The notes beneath the pieces are model-generated. The model saw only the letters and a program-made list of their open reading frames with translations. It ran no database searches and was not told where the DNA came from. From Diprion similis (taxonomy: Eukaryota > Arthropoda > Insecta > Hymenoptera > Diprionidae), in the NCBI RefSeq assembly GCF_021155765.1, contig NC_060107.1, forward strand, positions 8,108,501 to 8,172,500: a stretch of DNA of 64,000 nucleotides, in the 5' to 3' direction. The position numbers and the translations under genes are program-made. Shown piece after piece: positions 1-11,201 of the stretch; the first letter of the stretch is position 1; every line of letters starts with the position of its first letter.

Positions 1-1080
1 CAGCAAATTCGCATGCCCTAGCAATTTCGTTTTCTGAAAGGCCTTTCCTTCGGAGAAATTCCTGTTTCTGTTTCAATGGACTCGGAAGTACCTTGGGATT
101 TTGTAAAAATTTTACAGCCGTCCTGACCTGAATTGAGGTGAAAGAAGAGAGAAGCAACGAGTAATTTAGTTGTTATAAATTTTCTGAACGTGAAATGAAA
201 TTGCATATATATTCTAACCTAAACGCATCGAAAAGTACTTACGAGCTCATCCCGCAAGGATACGTTGTTATTACTATCCTCAATGGCCATTGCGTCAATT
301 ATAACTCACTTTCGCTAGCCGATAACCGTAGCTTCATACTCATGCAACAGATTTCAACATGTATTATGGTAATTACATGTGGTTTTACGTTCACTGCAAA
401 ATGAACATAACAAAAAGTGCAAAGTCTATTCCACGCAAGCGCACGATTTATCTACTAATACATAGTATGGGTATACGGATGTATCTAGAATTCATTGGCC
501 AGTATAACGTTAACAAGGTAAAGGTTAAAAGTAACTCTGAACTAGAAACATATTGCTAACCCTTTCAAATCATGAAATATGATCGGTAAATGCAATCGCA
601 ATTACTCGTCAAGAGTTAGTCTCTCTTTCATGCTTTTTCGATTTCCCAGTATTAGGCGCACCTTATCAGTCGGTAAAAATTTTCGTCTTCTTTGTTTACC
701 AATGTTTTCCAAGTAAGCTAAAAAAATAAGTGAGCAATGCCGTAGATAACGGTGTGTTGAGATATCTTGTTTTCTTCCATACAATACAATAGTAATTCCA
801 ATGTATTTCTTATTCCACATCGAGAATTCAATAATCAAATCTCAAGTAACAAGATCAAATTAACTACTGTATTATTGTTGTCAAATAATGAAGAAAAAGA
901 AATACGATTGGTTTAACCTGTGCTATTTATTCGATAGAGTTTATATCAAGTTTGACAACCTGGTAAACTCGTCGAATCGATTCAACCTGTTAGATCATTG
1001 AACCGGTTTGTCTAGATGGTGCCATATAGTGATGATCACTGACAACCGTAGTAGGAAAAAGTGGGTGTCGCAGCCGCATT
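1..1080. other. Upstream non-coding sequence
   Basis: No open frame here resembles a known protein; the short frames present are isolated and lack coding character. The stretch lies upstream of the presumed non-coding first exon of the AP-2 mu gene and probably holds its distal promoter. I see no RNA gene or mobile element in it. Confidence 0.5.
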
Positions 1081-1153
1081 CGCAGCTCTGTGTGCCCGTT
1101 GAACGGTTGAACTTTAGCGCAAATTCTGCGGTTTTCTTGAGTCGTTTGAATGC
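1081..1153 (+). other. Likely 5' UTR exon of AP-2 mu (5' end uncertain)
   Basis: A consensus splice donor (GTAAGT) begins at 1154. The next good acceptor (TTTATAG) ends at 1980, and 38 bases later comes the AP-2 mu start codon at 2019. This gives a non-coding first exon followed by an intron of about 826 bp. The transcription start is not visible, so the left edge is only a guess. Confidence 0.4.
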
Positions 1154-2018
1154 GTAAGTAAAAAAGTGTCTATTCTAAATTGATCGCGTTGTCCCATGAT
1201 CGATTCTCAATTGTTTCCTCGGCTCACACAACTCTACATTTCATCGAAAAAATTAATCCGTTCTGAATTAAGCATCCACTTGTCAATCGATAATACTAAC
1301 GGTTCGAAGAACGTTCGCTTGTAGAGACGGATGTTGGATGTGTTGCATGACGTTTCGAACCATCATTAGATTGTCGGAGGCTCGGTGGGCGTTTATCGGA
1401 ACATGAAGCGTCATTTTTCATCAGTTTCTACGTTGAATAAAGTCGTGTTACTTTCATAACTGATTTAAAATATTATTTATCATAGATCGGAGCGAGCTGT
1501 ACGGGATTTTTCAGTTCTCATTTCCAACAATTCATTGATCGGTTTCCGTTTTTACTTCTCTACAATTGTCCGAGCTGATTGAACAAGTATTCAACATCGA
1601 ACTGCTACATGCCACCGCATTGAATGTCGACCACGATATCAACGAATAGTCTGTGACAAATATATGGGATAATTTATCAAAATCACAAGTAGGCTGCTTA
1701 CCCTGAAACAATTGATTAACCTGAGTGTGAGAAAACTGGTAATCGACCAATTTCGACACTGTGAAAATGCCAAGTGCACGTCTCTGTCAATAATGTATCT
1801 CAATTACTACTTAATGACTTTGGAAGGTCAAGAACCAGAAGGCCTAAATGTAATCTTATTTGCTCAAACAAATGCAAAGTGGGCTGTCTAATTACAGTAT
1901 TCAGTGATCAATCGTCATAAATTGTTAAAATGCAAACTTTTATGCAACTCTGCCCTGATTGGTTTTGTATGAATTTATAGGTGCGTAACCAGAACAGTAA
2001 TTAACAGCCTCCGTCAAG

Positions 2019-3696
2019 ATGATCGGGGGACTGTTTGTCTACAACCATAAGGGAGAGGTGTTGATCTCTCGAGTATATCGTGATGATATTGGCAGAAATG
2101 CTGTTGATGCATTTAGGGTCAATGTTATTCACGCTCGACAGCAAGTACGATCGCCAGTTACCAATATTGCCAGGACGTCGTTCTTCCATATTAAACGAGC
2201 CAATATCTGGCTGGCTGCGGTTACCAAGCAAAATGTCAACGCAGCCATGGTCTTCGAGTTTTTATTGAAAATCATCGAAGTCATGCAGTCTTATTTTGGC
2301 AAGATATCTGAGGAAAACATCAAGAACAACTTTGTCCTGATCTACGAACTGCTTGATGGTAAAAAAAAGTTTCCTGGTCCACCATACGATCTTCAACTTA
2401 AAACCATGCGCGAAATGGTGTCTGGTCATAATCATTTATTCTAACTTTTTTCTTTTGATTCTTTAGAAATTCTGGATTTTGGTTACCCACAAAACTGTGA
2501 CACTGGTGTACTGAAGACGTTCATCACTCAGCAAGGCGTCAAGTCCGCCACAAAAGAGGAACAGGCTCAGATTACCTCCCAAGTTACCGGTCAGATAGGA
2601 TGGCGGCGGGAAGGAATAAAATATAGGCGCAATGAACTCTTCCTTGATGTTCTTGAATACGTCAACTTATTGATGAGCCCCCAGGGCCAGGTTCTTAGCG
2701 CTCATGTGGCTGGCAAGGTGACGTGCTTACCATCTTTTTTCAGATGCCGAAGCGTTTAAAAACCGTTTTGATATACGACATTTTTAACGTTAATGGAACT
2801 ATTGAAATGTATTATTAATTTGATAAGTTTTCTCTGCTTAACAGGTAGTAATGAAGTCCTACTTGTCGGGAATGCCAGAGTGTAAGTTCGGGATTAATGA
2901 TAAAATAGTGATGGATGCAAAAGGGGTGAAAGGAGGAGGTGGTAGTTTGGGTAGCGCGGGTGATGACCCTGGAGCTAGATCTGGCAAGCCTGTGGTGGTC
3001 ATCGATGATTGCCAGTTCCATCAATGTGTCAAACTCTCCAAGTTCGAGACGGAACATTCCATCAGTTTCATCCCACCGGATGGTGAATTCGAATTAATGA
3101 GGTAATTCATGGGTGCCAGTAATAGCTCTTTTGTTAGAACCCAACGATGGATAAATATAAATGTCGAGCACTTTGAAAGCTTTGAAAATAATTATTTAAA
3201 ATCTTGTCGTACCAGATATCGGACCACAAAGGATATATCACTGCCATTCCGCGTTATACCGTTGGTACGTGAGGTTGGCCGCACGAAGATGGAAGTGAAG
3301 GCTGTTCTCAAGTCAAATTTCAAACCCTCTTTACTTGGGCAAAAAATCGAGGTCCGTGTTCCAACGCCATTGAATACGGCTGGCGTACAACTGATATGTT
3401 TAAAGGGAAAGGCAAAATACAAGGCATCGGAAAATGCAATTGTATGGAAGATAAAGCGAATGGCTGGGATGAAAGAGACCCAGTTGTCTGCTGAGATTGA
3501 TCTGTTAGAAACTGATACGAAGAAGAAGTGGACACGACCACCAATTTCCATGAACTTTGAGGTTCCATTTGCCCCTTCTGGATTCAAAGTTCGGTACTTG
3601 AAAGTATTTGAATCTAAACTGAATTATTCCGATCATGATGTTATTAAATGGGTCAGATACATTGGACGAAGTGGCCTGTATGAAACACGTTGCTAA
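2019..3696 (+). CDS. AP-2mu: AP-2 complex subunit mu (clathrin adaptor AP50)
   Basis: Medium chain of the AP-2 adaptor, which recruits YxxPhi cargo and PIP2 into clathrin-coated pits at the plasma membrane. Four coding exons join in phase: 2019-2358, 2467-2717, 2845-3101 and 3216-3696, giving 442 residues against 435 in human. The N-terminal longin-like domain ([20 protein letters not shown]...) is followed by the linker carrying the AAK1-type phosphosite context [14 protein letters not shown], and then by the mu-homology domain, which ends [17 protein letters not shown] with the cargo-pocket tryptophan present. Near residues 220-245 a glycine-rich insertion ([11 protein letters not shown]) replaces the shorter vertebrate linker. 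A 5' UTR intron precedes the start codon. A polyadenylation hexamer AATAAA lies at 4362-4367. Identity is essentially certain from near-complete conservation. Confidence 0.97.
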
Positions 3697-6498
3697 TCAC
3701 CAACTTGTCAATGATAAAATACAAAAAAGTAATCTCATCTTTGAAGTGTAATGAACATAAATGTAATAAGGCTATAGCTGCGTTTTACACTTGGGACTTG
3801 CGGTATATAGACAAACTAAAAAGTTGCTGGTATTTATTCTCGTAAGTTCAAAGTTCAAACGTCCCTTCTAAGTATGGAGAAAGATTAAAAAAATTAATGA
3901 ACTTAATCCGATTACATAATTGAGGCGTAATTAATTATAGCAATGTCGCAATCTTTCAGGGTATTCTCTAAGAATTCGCACAAAAGAAAAAAAAAAACAT
4001 TCCGCCTAAACAGTGCTTAAAATTGTCAATGCCACCATTCTGACGAAAATACAATACATCTACAACTGCTTATTTCAATCAGGGCGCATTTTTATGCGAG
4101 GCGTAATTTACTGTCAGCGATTAAAATAATGCTCCAATATATCGTGAAAATGTATTTAAAATGTGAACGATTTCTCTAGAGATGTGCCCGGCTGGTCCAT
4201 GGCCACTTGAAGGCGTACGTGAAATGTAGCTTCTGTCTCTCTATGTTATATCGATATATTATAGGTATATACATGTATGTATATATGTATCACAAACCGC
4301 ATGATTAAACGTTAGTGCAGTGTTTAAGTTGATTTTCAGTTATACGCAATATTATAAGAGAAATAAAGCATAACATTCAATACTTAAACATTACTGTTTT
4401 TATTAAAAAATTGAGTACACGAAGCGTCGATAGATTGTAAAAAGTAGTTTGACCGTATATTGAAAGACGATCTCTGTTACTGGTGACTAATCGATAGTTG
4501 ACATCGATTGGACGAAATTCTTCTAGTCTTTTTACACAGTTGCAACTATCTCATTTTATCACCCAACCGCAACGTGATCAACATTTCTTCCTTTCACAGT
4601 ATTTGCGTGTTTTTATAATACATGTACATTTCCGAATAAAATAATTTAGCAAGCATTCCATTCGTGATAAATACAGCTAATAAGATTTCCTCTGAAATTC
4701 GGTATATTGTTTTCTAATTTTCAACAACAAAAAAACTCCTCAATGCAGAACTCGTTAAAGTGCACCAAATAAAATAAGTATGTGCTTCAAAATTAAAATC
4801 AAACCTTTGTACTGTGATCTGACGAATAATTATACTGTGCGTACTATTTCGTATATCACTAACACCTCTACCAAATGTGAGTTAGAAATAATATCATTTA
4901 ATGTAAATGATATCATGATTTCTTCAGTTTTACGTTTGACAATCACACTCAGTCAATAAAAAGATGAATAAGAAAATTCGATTCAGCTATGAATAATAAC
5001 ACATAATAAAGTACACTTGAAAACTTATTCAACAATTCAGTGATGGAGATTGGCTTTTGTATTGAAAAAAATCACTTGTTTGCAATTGATTACAAACCTT
5101 TGAGATCCTGTACGACTTTGAATGGAAAATAAACCCGCTGCTTTTCAGGGTGATTTTCTCGTAAAGCACTTCATCTACCAAGTGACCAAAACCCAGTGAT
5201 TATTTTTGGATAATGCATATTTAGTTACGTAAACTATTATCACTTGCAAAATCTCGAGTGAATTTCACGCTAAGTATGTCGCACTAGAAGTAGATTGAAT
5301 CTGTTATGTTACATGTATTGAAACAGACTAAATGCTTAGCTAGATTTTATGTGAATACAATGATTTAAAGTACAAGTTAACATACTTGCTAACATTTGAA
5401 CAAATATCTCGTTATCATAGCAGTGAAACCTTTTATTGGAATGCAGGCTTAAAATGTTGTCGGTTATAACGCTTGAAATGAAATCTACATGAATCGTTAC
5501 AGTTAGTGACTAATCTGTCTGAACGAGAGATTATGATGAATTAGTAGTGATAGTAGGAGTAGTTTATATACAAAAGTTTGTAAATAGATATACATATACA
5601 TTAATAGTAAGCACACGTCTTGTTACTTATTATAATCTTACTAAGTTACTTGATTAATTTTATTTTAATCTTTTATCTGGTTGGCACTTTCCGTAAACTG
5701 AGTACATTAGATTACTGCTGGGATTTTTTGTCCAGTTTATAGTTATTCAATTCTGAATAAACAGAGCCACGCTAGAAACGAACGAAATATTCACTATGCC
5801 GAGATATATATTCACTGCAATTTTCAGTGTATGCTCTTTTAGAAGGCCACAAATGTTAGTACAGCAAATTGATTTTTCTATTAAAATTTTTGTAATTTTG
5901 AAAAGTTGATTTCAAAGTGTTTTTATAAAAATACAATCCTTCCGGGGCAAAGGAAATATTTTCGAAAAATAACTATCATTTGACGAAACTATTCCTTTCC
6001 ATAAAAACCATGATATAGTATTGTATATGTTTATATCATTTGTTGATGGTTATAAATATTATTTTTCACCAAAGTAATTCTTTGTTGTCACGAGAACTAA
6101 TATAGAAATTACGTCAAGTGAACTGTCATTCATTTCTGGTAAATGATGATGACGAATTTTTTAACAATGTATACAACATAACTGGAAAATTGATCGTACT
6201 GATTGAGGTTCTGGTAAATAATATGACCTACAGTCCGGAGAAATGTAATGCACGAGTACTACACACAAGGTGATGAAAATTAAGTATATCAACATAACTA
6301 GTAGTTGAAGTTGTGCAACGGTTTAACGATATCTGTTCCAAAGCCTAATGCAATTTTGTTTTCAGTAGATTGTCAAAATGCATTTGAATGTTACATACTT
6401 ATTAAGTTGTGACAAAGGAAAACGTTGAAATTAACCCTACACCATAACTGTCCGGATTATTTAGGCAACTGATTTATATTTTACCAAGATATTATATA
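3697..6498. other. AP-2 mu 3' UTR and A+T-rich spacer
   Basis: No coding frame is recognisable. The first part is presumably the AP-2 mu 3' UTR, because AATAAA occurs at 4362-4367. A short perfect hairpin (10-base stem around ATATCATTTA) lies near 4893-4915. The remainder is A+T-rich sequence in which I see no gene. Confidence 0.5.
4362..4367 (+). terminator. Polyadenylation signal, AP-2 mu
   Basis: Canonical AATAAA about 670 bases after the AP-2 mu stop codon. It is the first clear hexamer noted downstream on that strand. The cleavage site itself is not visible. Confidence 0.35.
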
Positions 6499-6855
6499 GG
6501 CCGACTCAGTACTATCGCCTCATAGACTGCCAATGTATTCTTTATGAAAATCTATGGTTTTTCATTTTTCATTCCTCATGGGAAACTTGTCATTTGCAAA
6601 TGACAGCCCTGTCAAATTAACCAATTCAGTAGCATCTGATGGCTTAGAACACAACGAGATCAGGGCTAGCGAATAGACATTTGACGGTCACGTACTCGGC
6701 ACCTGTTCTGAACCATCAGATGCTACTGGATTTGCCAATTTCGAACGGCTATAATTTCGGAAACGGCAAATTTTCTATCAAAAATAAAAAAAGTTTCAGT
6801 CACAGATTTTCACGAGGAACACATTGGTAGCAGGCGATAGTCCTGGGTCACCCTG
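6499..6855. mobile_element. Foldback MITE with TA target site
   Basis: The whole 357 bp forms an imperfect hairpin. The left end (GACTCAGTACTATCGCC) pairs with the reverse complement of the right end (GACCCAGGACTATCGCC), and the match continues inward along both arms. The innermost part is a perfect 16-base inverted repeat, CAGTAGCATCTGATGG at 6627-6642 and its complement at 6713-6728, leaving a loop of about 70 bases. TA dinucleotides flank both ends. There is no open reading frame, so this is a non-autonomous element. TA targets suggest a Tc1/mariner-like mobiliser, but that is inference. Confidence 0.75.
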
Positions 6856-7557
6856 TATGTAACTTACGAACCAATTTAAGGAGGAAATCTACATCCATGA
6901 TGCTGCGAATTTCTATTTACAATTTGTATAAATAAATTAGTTAAAATGATACTCTGAAAAAATAAGCACGCATGAATGGCTAAGGAAAAAGCCTCAACTG
7001 GGTTGAAAAAGAATTTGAATGAAGTTTAAAAATTGACTGAATGAAATACTTTGTCTTTCATTACTTGGACAATGAAAAAATTGTCACCTCTGCATTATTC
7101 ATATATAACTAATTATATATATAATCGTTATTTCTATAGAATTAAATACATACATCAATGAATATGTACTCGATTGGCTAGTTTTGCGAGTCTTTGTATA
7201 TAAAATACCTTGCGTTACTAGTTCGTTTGTTTCGTTACCTAAATTTTACTTAATATCTAAAAGACGAATATTATTAGTAATGTATGTATCACAAGTTGGG
7301 ACCGTAATATTAATTTAGATATAACATATGTGCTAAGTCCCGCGTGTTAAAACGATCGTTTCAAACGACTGTCAGACAGTTCTGAACAGGATTTTCCCTG
7401 AAATATTTGTGAACATACCATCAAACTAGCGAGAATATTTCTTCTCATCGTTAATCTATACCTGAAAATACAGCACAGGCTCAAATAAATCTGATTCTGA
7501 TAAAAACATTTTGGTCAATAATTTAGGATCAACTTTACAGAAGCCCAATTCGTTAGT

Positions 7558-7563
7558 TTTATT
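7558..7563 (-). terminator. Polyadenylation signal, DCN1-like gene
   Basis: AATAAA on the minus strand about 126 bases past the stop codon, a typical distance. No other hexamer was noted closer. Confidence 0.4.
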
Positions 7564-7608
7564 TTCCTTCCTTTTTTGATGGTAGTTTAAGTCGTAGGAA
7601 TATCCTGC

Positions 7609-7616
<8 letters not shown>

Positions 7617-7642
<26 letters not shown>
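7617..7642. repeat. (TA)n microsatellite
   Basis: About thirteen uninterrupted TA units inside the probable 3' UTR of the DCN1-like gene. Confidence 0.9.
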
Positions 7643-7647
<5 letters not shown>

Positions 7648-7688
7648 GCATCTTCTCAATTTCTTATTATTTCGCAATATCACTACAT

Positions 7689-8714
7689 CTACTCCTTATC
7701 AACATTATCTTTCATTATAATATCATCCTTGGTAATGTTCTGGTTCATCTGATCATTTTCGTACTCAACAAAATCATCAATCAAACTTGGCCAAGCTTCA
7801 GTATCGTCGTAAGCACTGAGATCATCGCCAATACTTTCAGCAAAATTAAGAAACATATTCCAGGTATCTCTTGGAATACCACGTACATGTTGGTGACATT
7901 CAAGAAACTTCAACCACCTGACGAGCAGTGGTGGTTCGCGAATAGTGAACACAAGCCGCCACAAAACAAGTGCCATGTCAGCCGGTAAAATTCTCTGGCC
8001 AGATCCAACATCCAAGCCAAATCTGAACGTGAATCGATACAAATCTTTGAATAATTCTCCATCCTCCGTCAATTCTTGTACGATTTCGGGTAAACGAGTC
8101 TGAATACCGCGTATACTATCGACGTGCATTCCTTTAAGACCAGTGATAAATTCCTGACGGGCAAATTGACACATTTGCTCAGCATTTAATTTCCATGCCA
8201 AAACTAGCACTTTGAATTCATCGGGAGAGAGCTGTAGGTCTTCACAGAGTCTTTCTATGCCGTCGGCCAAAATAATATCTTCGTGTGGATCCTGAAAATT
8301 CGAAGAAAAAAGTAATTCCAATTAAATGATGTGAAATCGAAGGTCGAATCATTATATGCAGCTGTAATAAAAGCAACTTGAGATGTGCTTAATGACACTC
8401 ACCTTGTACATATCAAAGAGAGCATTCAACTTGCTTTCAGAAGAATCTTTCTGCTGTTTACAATCTACAGTTAAATTGAGTCCTAAACTCGGTTTAGGTC
8501 TGTCGAGAGGTGGAATTCTTGCATAAATTCCCCTGGATGTTCGCGTATTATTATGAGTCATGGGGAGCGATCCGCAGTTATCTGAACCAACTTTGTTAAA
8601 TGTTGACAAGACGCCCAAGCCAGATTTACTGTTGCCGTTTGTGTGAGTCTCTATGGCTGTCAAAGGGCTTGTCTGAAGGCAACCTGTTGGTGGAAAAAGA
8701 TCCCCAAGTTCCAT
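7689..8714 (-). CDS. DCN1-like protein, DCUN1D3 type (NEDD8 E3 co-ligase)
   Basis: DCN1-like proteins bind UBC12 and cullins and promote cullin neddylation, which activates cullin-RING ubiquitin ligases. Two coding exons, 8714-8403 and 8291-7689, join in phase 0 to give 304 residues, the same length as I recall for human DCUN1D3. The first exon encodes a low-complexity N-terminus (residues 1-95) and ends ALFDMYK. The second holds the PONY/DCUN1 domain (residues 105-290), including DPHEDIILADGIERL, LYRFTFRFGLD, RDTWNMFLNFAESIGDDLS and EAWPSLIDDFVEYE, the acidic C-terminal signature. The DTWNMFLNF wording is closest to DCUN1D3. The start MELG lacks the Gly2 of the N-myristoylation signal known in DCUN1D3, so either membrane anchoring is absent or another first exon exists. 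Confidence 0.92.
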
Positions 8715-10077
8715 AGTCTCTGTAAACCAGAGATCAAGTTTAGGCTCCTGTTTACCTTCAGATTTAAGGTCTAGAGAATCAACGAGGTTGAAGCTAGCAG
8801 CCAGAATCAGCAGCCAAAAGTTCTAACGTTCATTTGAATAAGGTAGTGAAGTCCGAAAATCAAAATTTTGCAAAATACCTAAAATCCTCCAATACTTTTA
8901 TAGAATTATGAGAATAAAAGTGAACAGCATTTTTCTATTTCAAAAAAGTTTAACACATTTGGCTGCCAACTCTGGCTGCTAGCTTCAGCTTCATGGAGAA
9001 TCGATAACTGCATATGTTTGGCAAGTTAAAGAGATATGATGTAAATATACCAGTTTATGCCAAATGGCGACATATAATATACTTTCACAGGAAGGCACAT
9101 TTCTAGCTATTATTGTATATGATGAAAACAAAAGCATAGTAATGTAGAAATGAAAAGGGAATGATTGATGACAATGAGCAGGTTAGTCATATAGAGTAGT
9201 TATATTAATCGTAGCAATTTGATTTTTTTGTTTAAGAATAACAATTTTATACCGTCTTTGTGCTCCGAAGAAATTTGTTGATTGTGTGCAGACGGTGGGG
9301 ATGGCACCTTGAAACACGAGAGACAGTTTCCCATTGATGCTGTCCGTACTTAACGTCAAGGTATATTACCCCTTGCATCAGTGGTTCAGTCTTTGTTTGG
9401 CAGTCTTGATCATAAGCTATTTCATCAGATAACACAAAAATCCAATTTTTAGTGACGATTGCTTATTAAACAGTGATTATTGTTCATTGAAGAAATAGCG
9501 GATCGCGCAAGTACGTGGTTTTAAAAATTATGAGAGAAGGATAGGACGCATTACACAATTTTCAAGGCGGATCTTACGTTAAAAAGAAACTAGGAAAACA
9601 GCCTTATTTTATTTTACCACTTATTTCCTTTATGCCTCGTATCTAATATACACATATATATTTCTGTATGTATACACTGTACAAAACGTGTATATGTGTA
9701 AAGGTATTAGGTTCAGGGTGGGGATAAACGTGTTGGGTCTCGTTTTGATAAAAATGTGTTTTAGAGAATGAACGTAAAACAATGAAAATGGATATAACAC
9801 ATGATATTTATTGTTTGAAGAAAGGATTGAGATTCAATTTCGAGCCTTCAATTTGCTGGTGATGAAATATAAGAATATGATCACGGCATACATGTAATAT
9901 CCATGTATGTAACGAGCAAAGTGGTGAATGATGAAAACAATTAACAATTGTCAATTTAATGAATTTTTCATTTTTCTGAAATCGGAAATAACGGGGCAGT
10001 GAGATCGACAGAGAGAGAACGAGAAAGAGAGAGAGAGAGAGAGAGAAGGAGAGAGAAAAATGAGATTAAAAGTTACC
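8715..10077 (-). other. 5' UTR intron and upstream exon end of the DCN1-like gene
   Basis: On the minus strand an acceptor (GGTTTACAG) ends just before 8719, five bases upstream of the start codon. A donor (ATACAG then GTAACT) puts the end of an upstream exon at 10077. Together they predict a 5' UTR intron of about 1.36 kb. The 62-codon open frame inside it at 9247-9435 (minus) resembles nothing I know and is treated as chance. Confidence 0.4.
10009..10055. repeat. (GA)n microsatellite
   Basis: Run of GA units with a few interruptions, just inside the predicted 5' UTR intron of the DCN1-like gene. A promoter-proximal GAGA-type tract could bind GAGA factor, but that is speculation. Confidence 0.85.
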
Positions 10078-11201
10078 TGTATACCTATTATTTTTTCAGC
10101 AAATACAATGACGATTCCCATGGACTCGACGAAGAACCTGCTCGGCGTTAACGAGTGGTAGATTTATGTAGTTGTTATTTGCGTCAACAAGTCCGCTCCA
10201 TTTAATTGGTAGTTTTTACTTCACTTTAACGAGGAACTTTTCTTGCGTACTTCATACGCATATCACAATTCACACTGGTATAATGTACTGTACGAAGTTA
10301 CGAACCCCGCGCGATATCCACCTAACTCGATAATTCAGCCGCTAGGATTTATTACGTACAGAATAATCCATTTTCGCCGCGTGTAGAACACAGATGATAC
10401 TTCTACTCTACACACGATATATCCAAACTGATTGATATTTTAGGGAAACACTAGATTTCACCACATTTTTGTCAGCGAGCTATAAAAGCAGAATTTCTTT
10501 CTTCTTGGCAATATATTGCAAAAAATCCCTGCTAGTCGAGATGTCAGTCACCCTGGTTCTTTCAAGACGACAACCTAACGGTACTAATATTGAAAGAAAA
10601 AAACAACACGAAATCACCAACCTCGAACCGTGAGTCACTTTTCATTCGTAAAACTCGGCGGAAAATTTAAACCATGATGATTTAACTCATGTTAGATTTC
10701 AATATTTATGCATTACCTACTTGCACGGAATTGGCCATTTTGTGGTAGAATATGCATACTACTTAAGAGTCGTATTTACGAATAGAAGTAATGTTTCAAT
10801 TCTACTTTTTACTTGAAATTAATATATGACACAAAATAGAAGCCTACAAATTTCCACAGTTTTCTATGCTTTGGTATACTTTTACTATAATTTACCTGTA
10901 ACGAACAATCGATTATTCTTGTTTGGCACTACATTGCTAATCACAGATTGTGACTATTCCACTTTTATTCCAGTGTACGCGAAAAACCAGCATCACTATA
11001 AATGTGTTCCCATAGAGACGCTGACAACTTCATTTCAATTGATCAAACAAAATGATTAAGAATGTTTGTTGCTGAAGCATGAGTGTCATGACATATCTAC
11101 CTTTGACAGTACACTGAGTACAGTCTTAAACTTTTGTAAATATACACGATTATTCCTGATTGTTCAATTGCAACAGCTGGTACAGCAGGAAATTTTTAAC
11201 A
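10078..11201. promoter_or_regulatory. Probable divergent promoter region, DCN1-like / CCDC40
   Basis: This interval separates the predicted first exon of the DCN1-like gene (minus) from the CCDC40 start codon (plus). No coding sequence is recognisable. I assign it as the shared intergenic promoter from position only; I can name no individual element with confidence. Confidence 0.35.

Larger units (their letters stand above)
6856..7688. other. Spacer and 3' UTR of the DCN1-like gene
   Basis: A+T-rich with no coding signal. On the minus strand it holds the 3' UTR of the DCN1-like gene, with an AATAAA hexamer (minus strand) at 7563-7558 and an AT dinucleotide run at 7617-7642. Confidence 0.45.

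Noticed and set aside
1532-1759. 75-codon minus-strand frame in the AP-2 mu 5' intron
   Set aside because: No recognisable protein features; sits within the predicted intron.
3192-3587. Minus-strand frames of 131 and 82 codons across the last AP-2 mu exon
   Set aside because: They are antisense shadows of a strongly conserved coding exon.
5144-5160. Another CAGGGTGATT sequence
   Set aside because: No inverted partner or TA pair was found.
9247-9435. 62-codon minus-strand frame between the DCN1-like gene exons
   Set aside because: It matches no family I know, has no clear splice partner in phase with the gene, and sits in the predicted 5' UTR intron.
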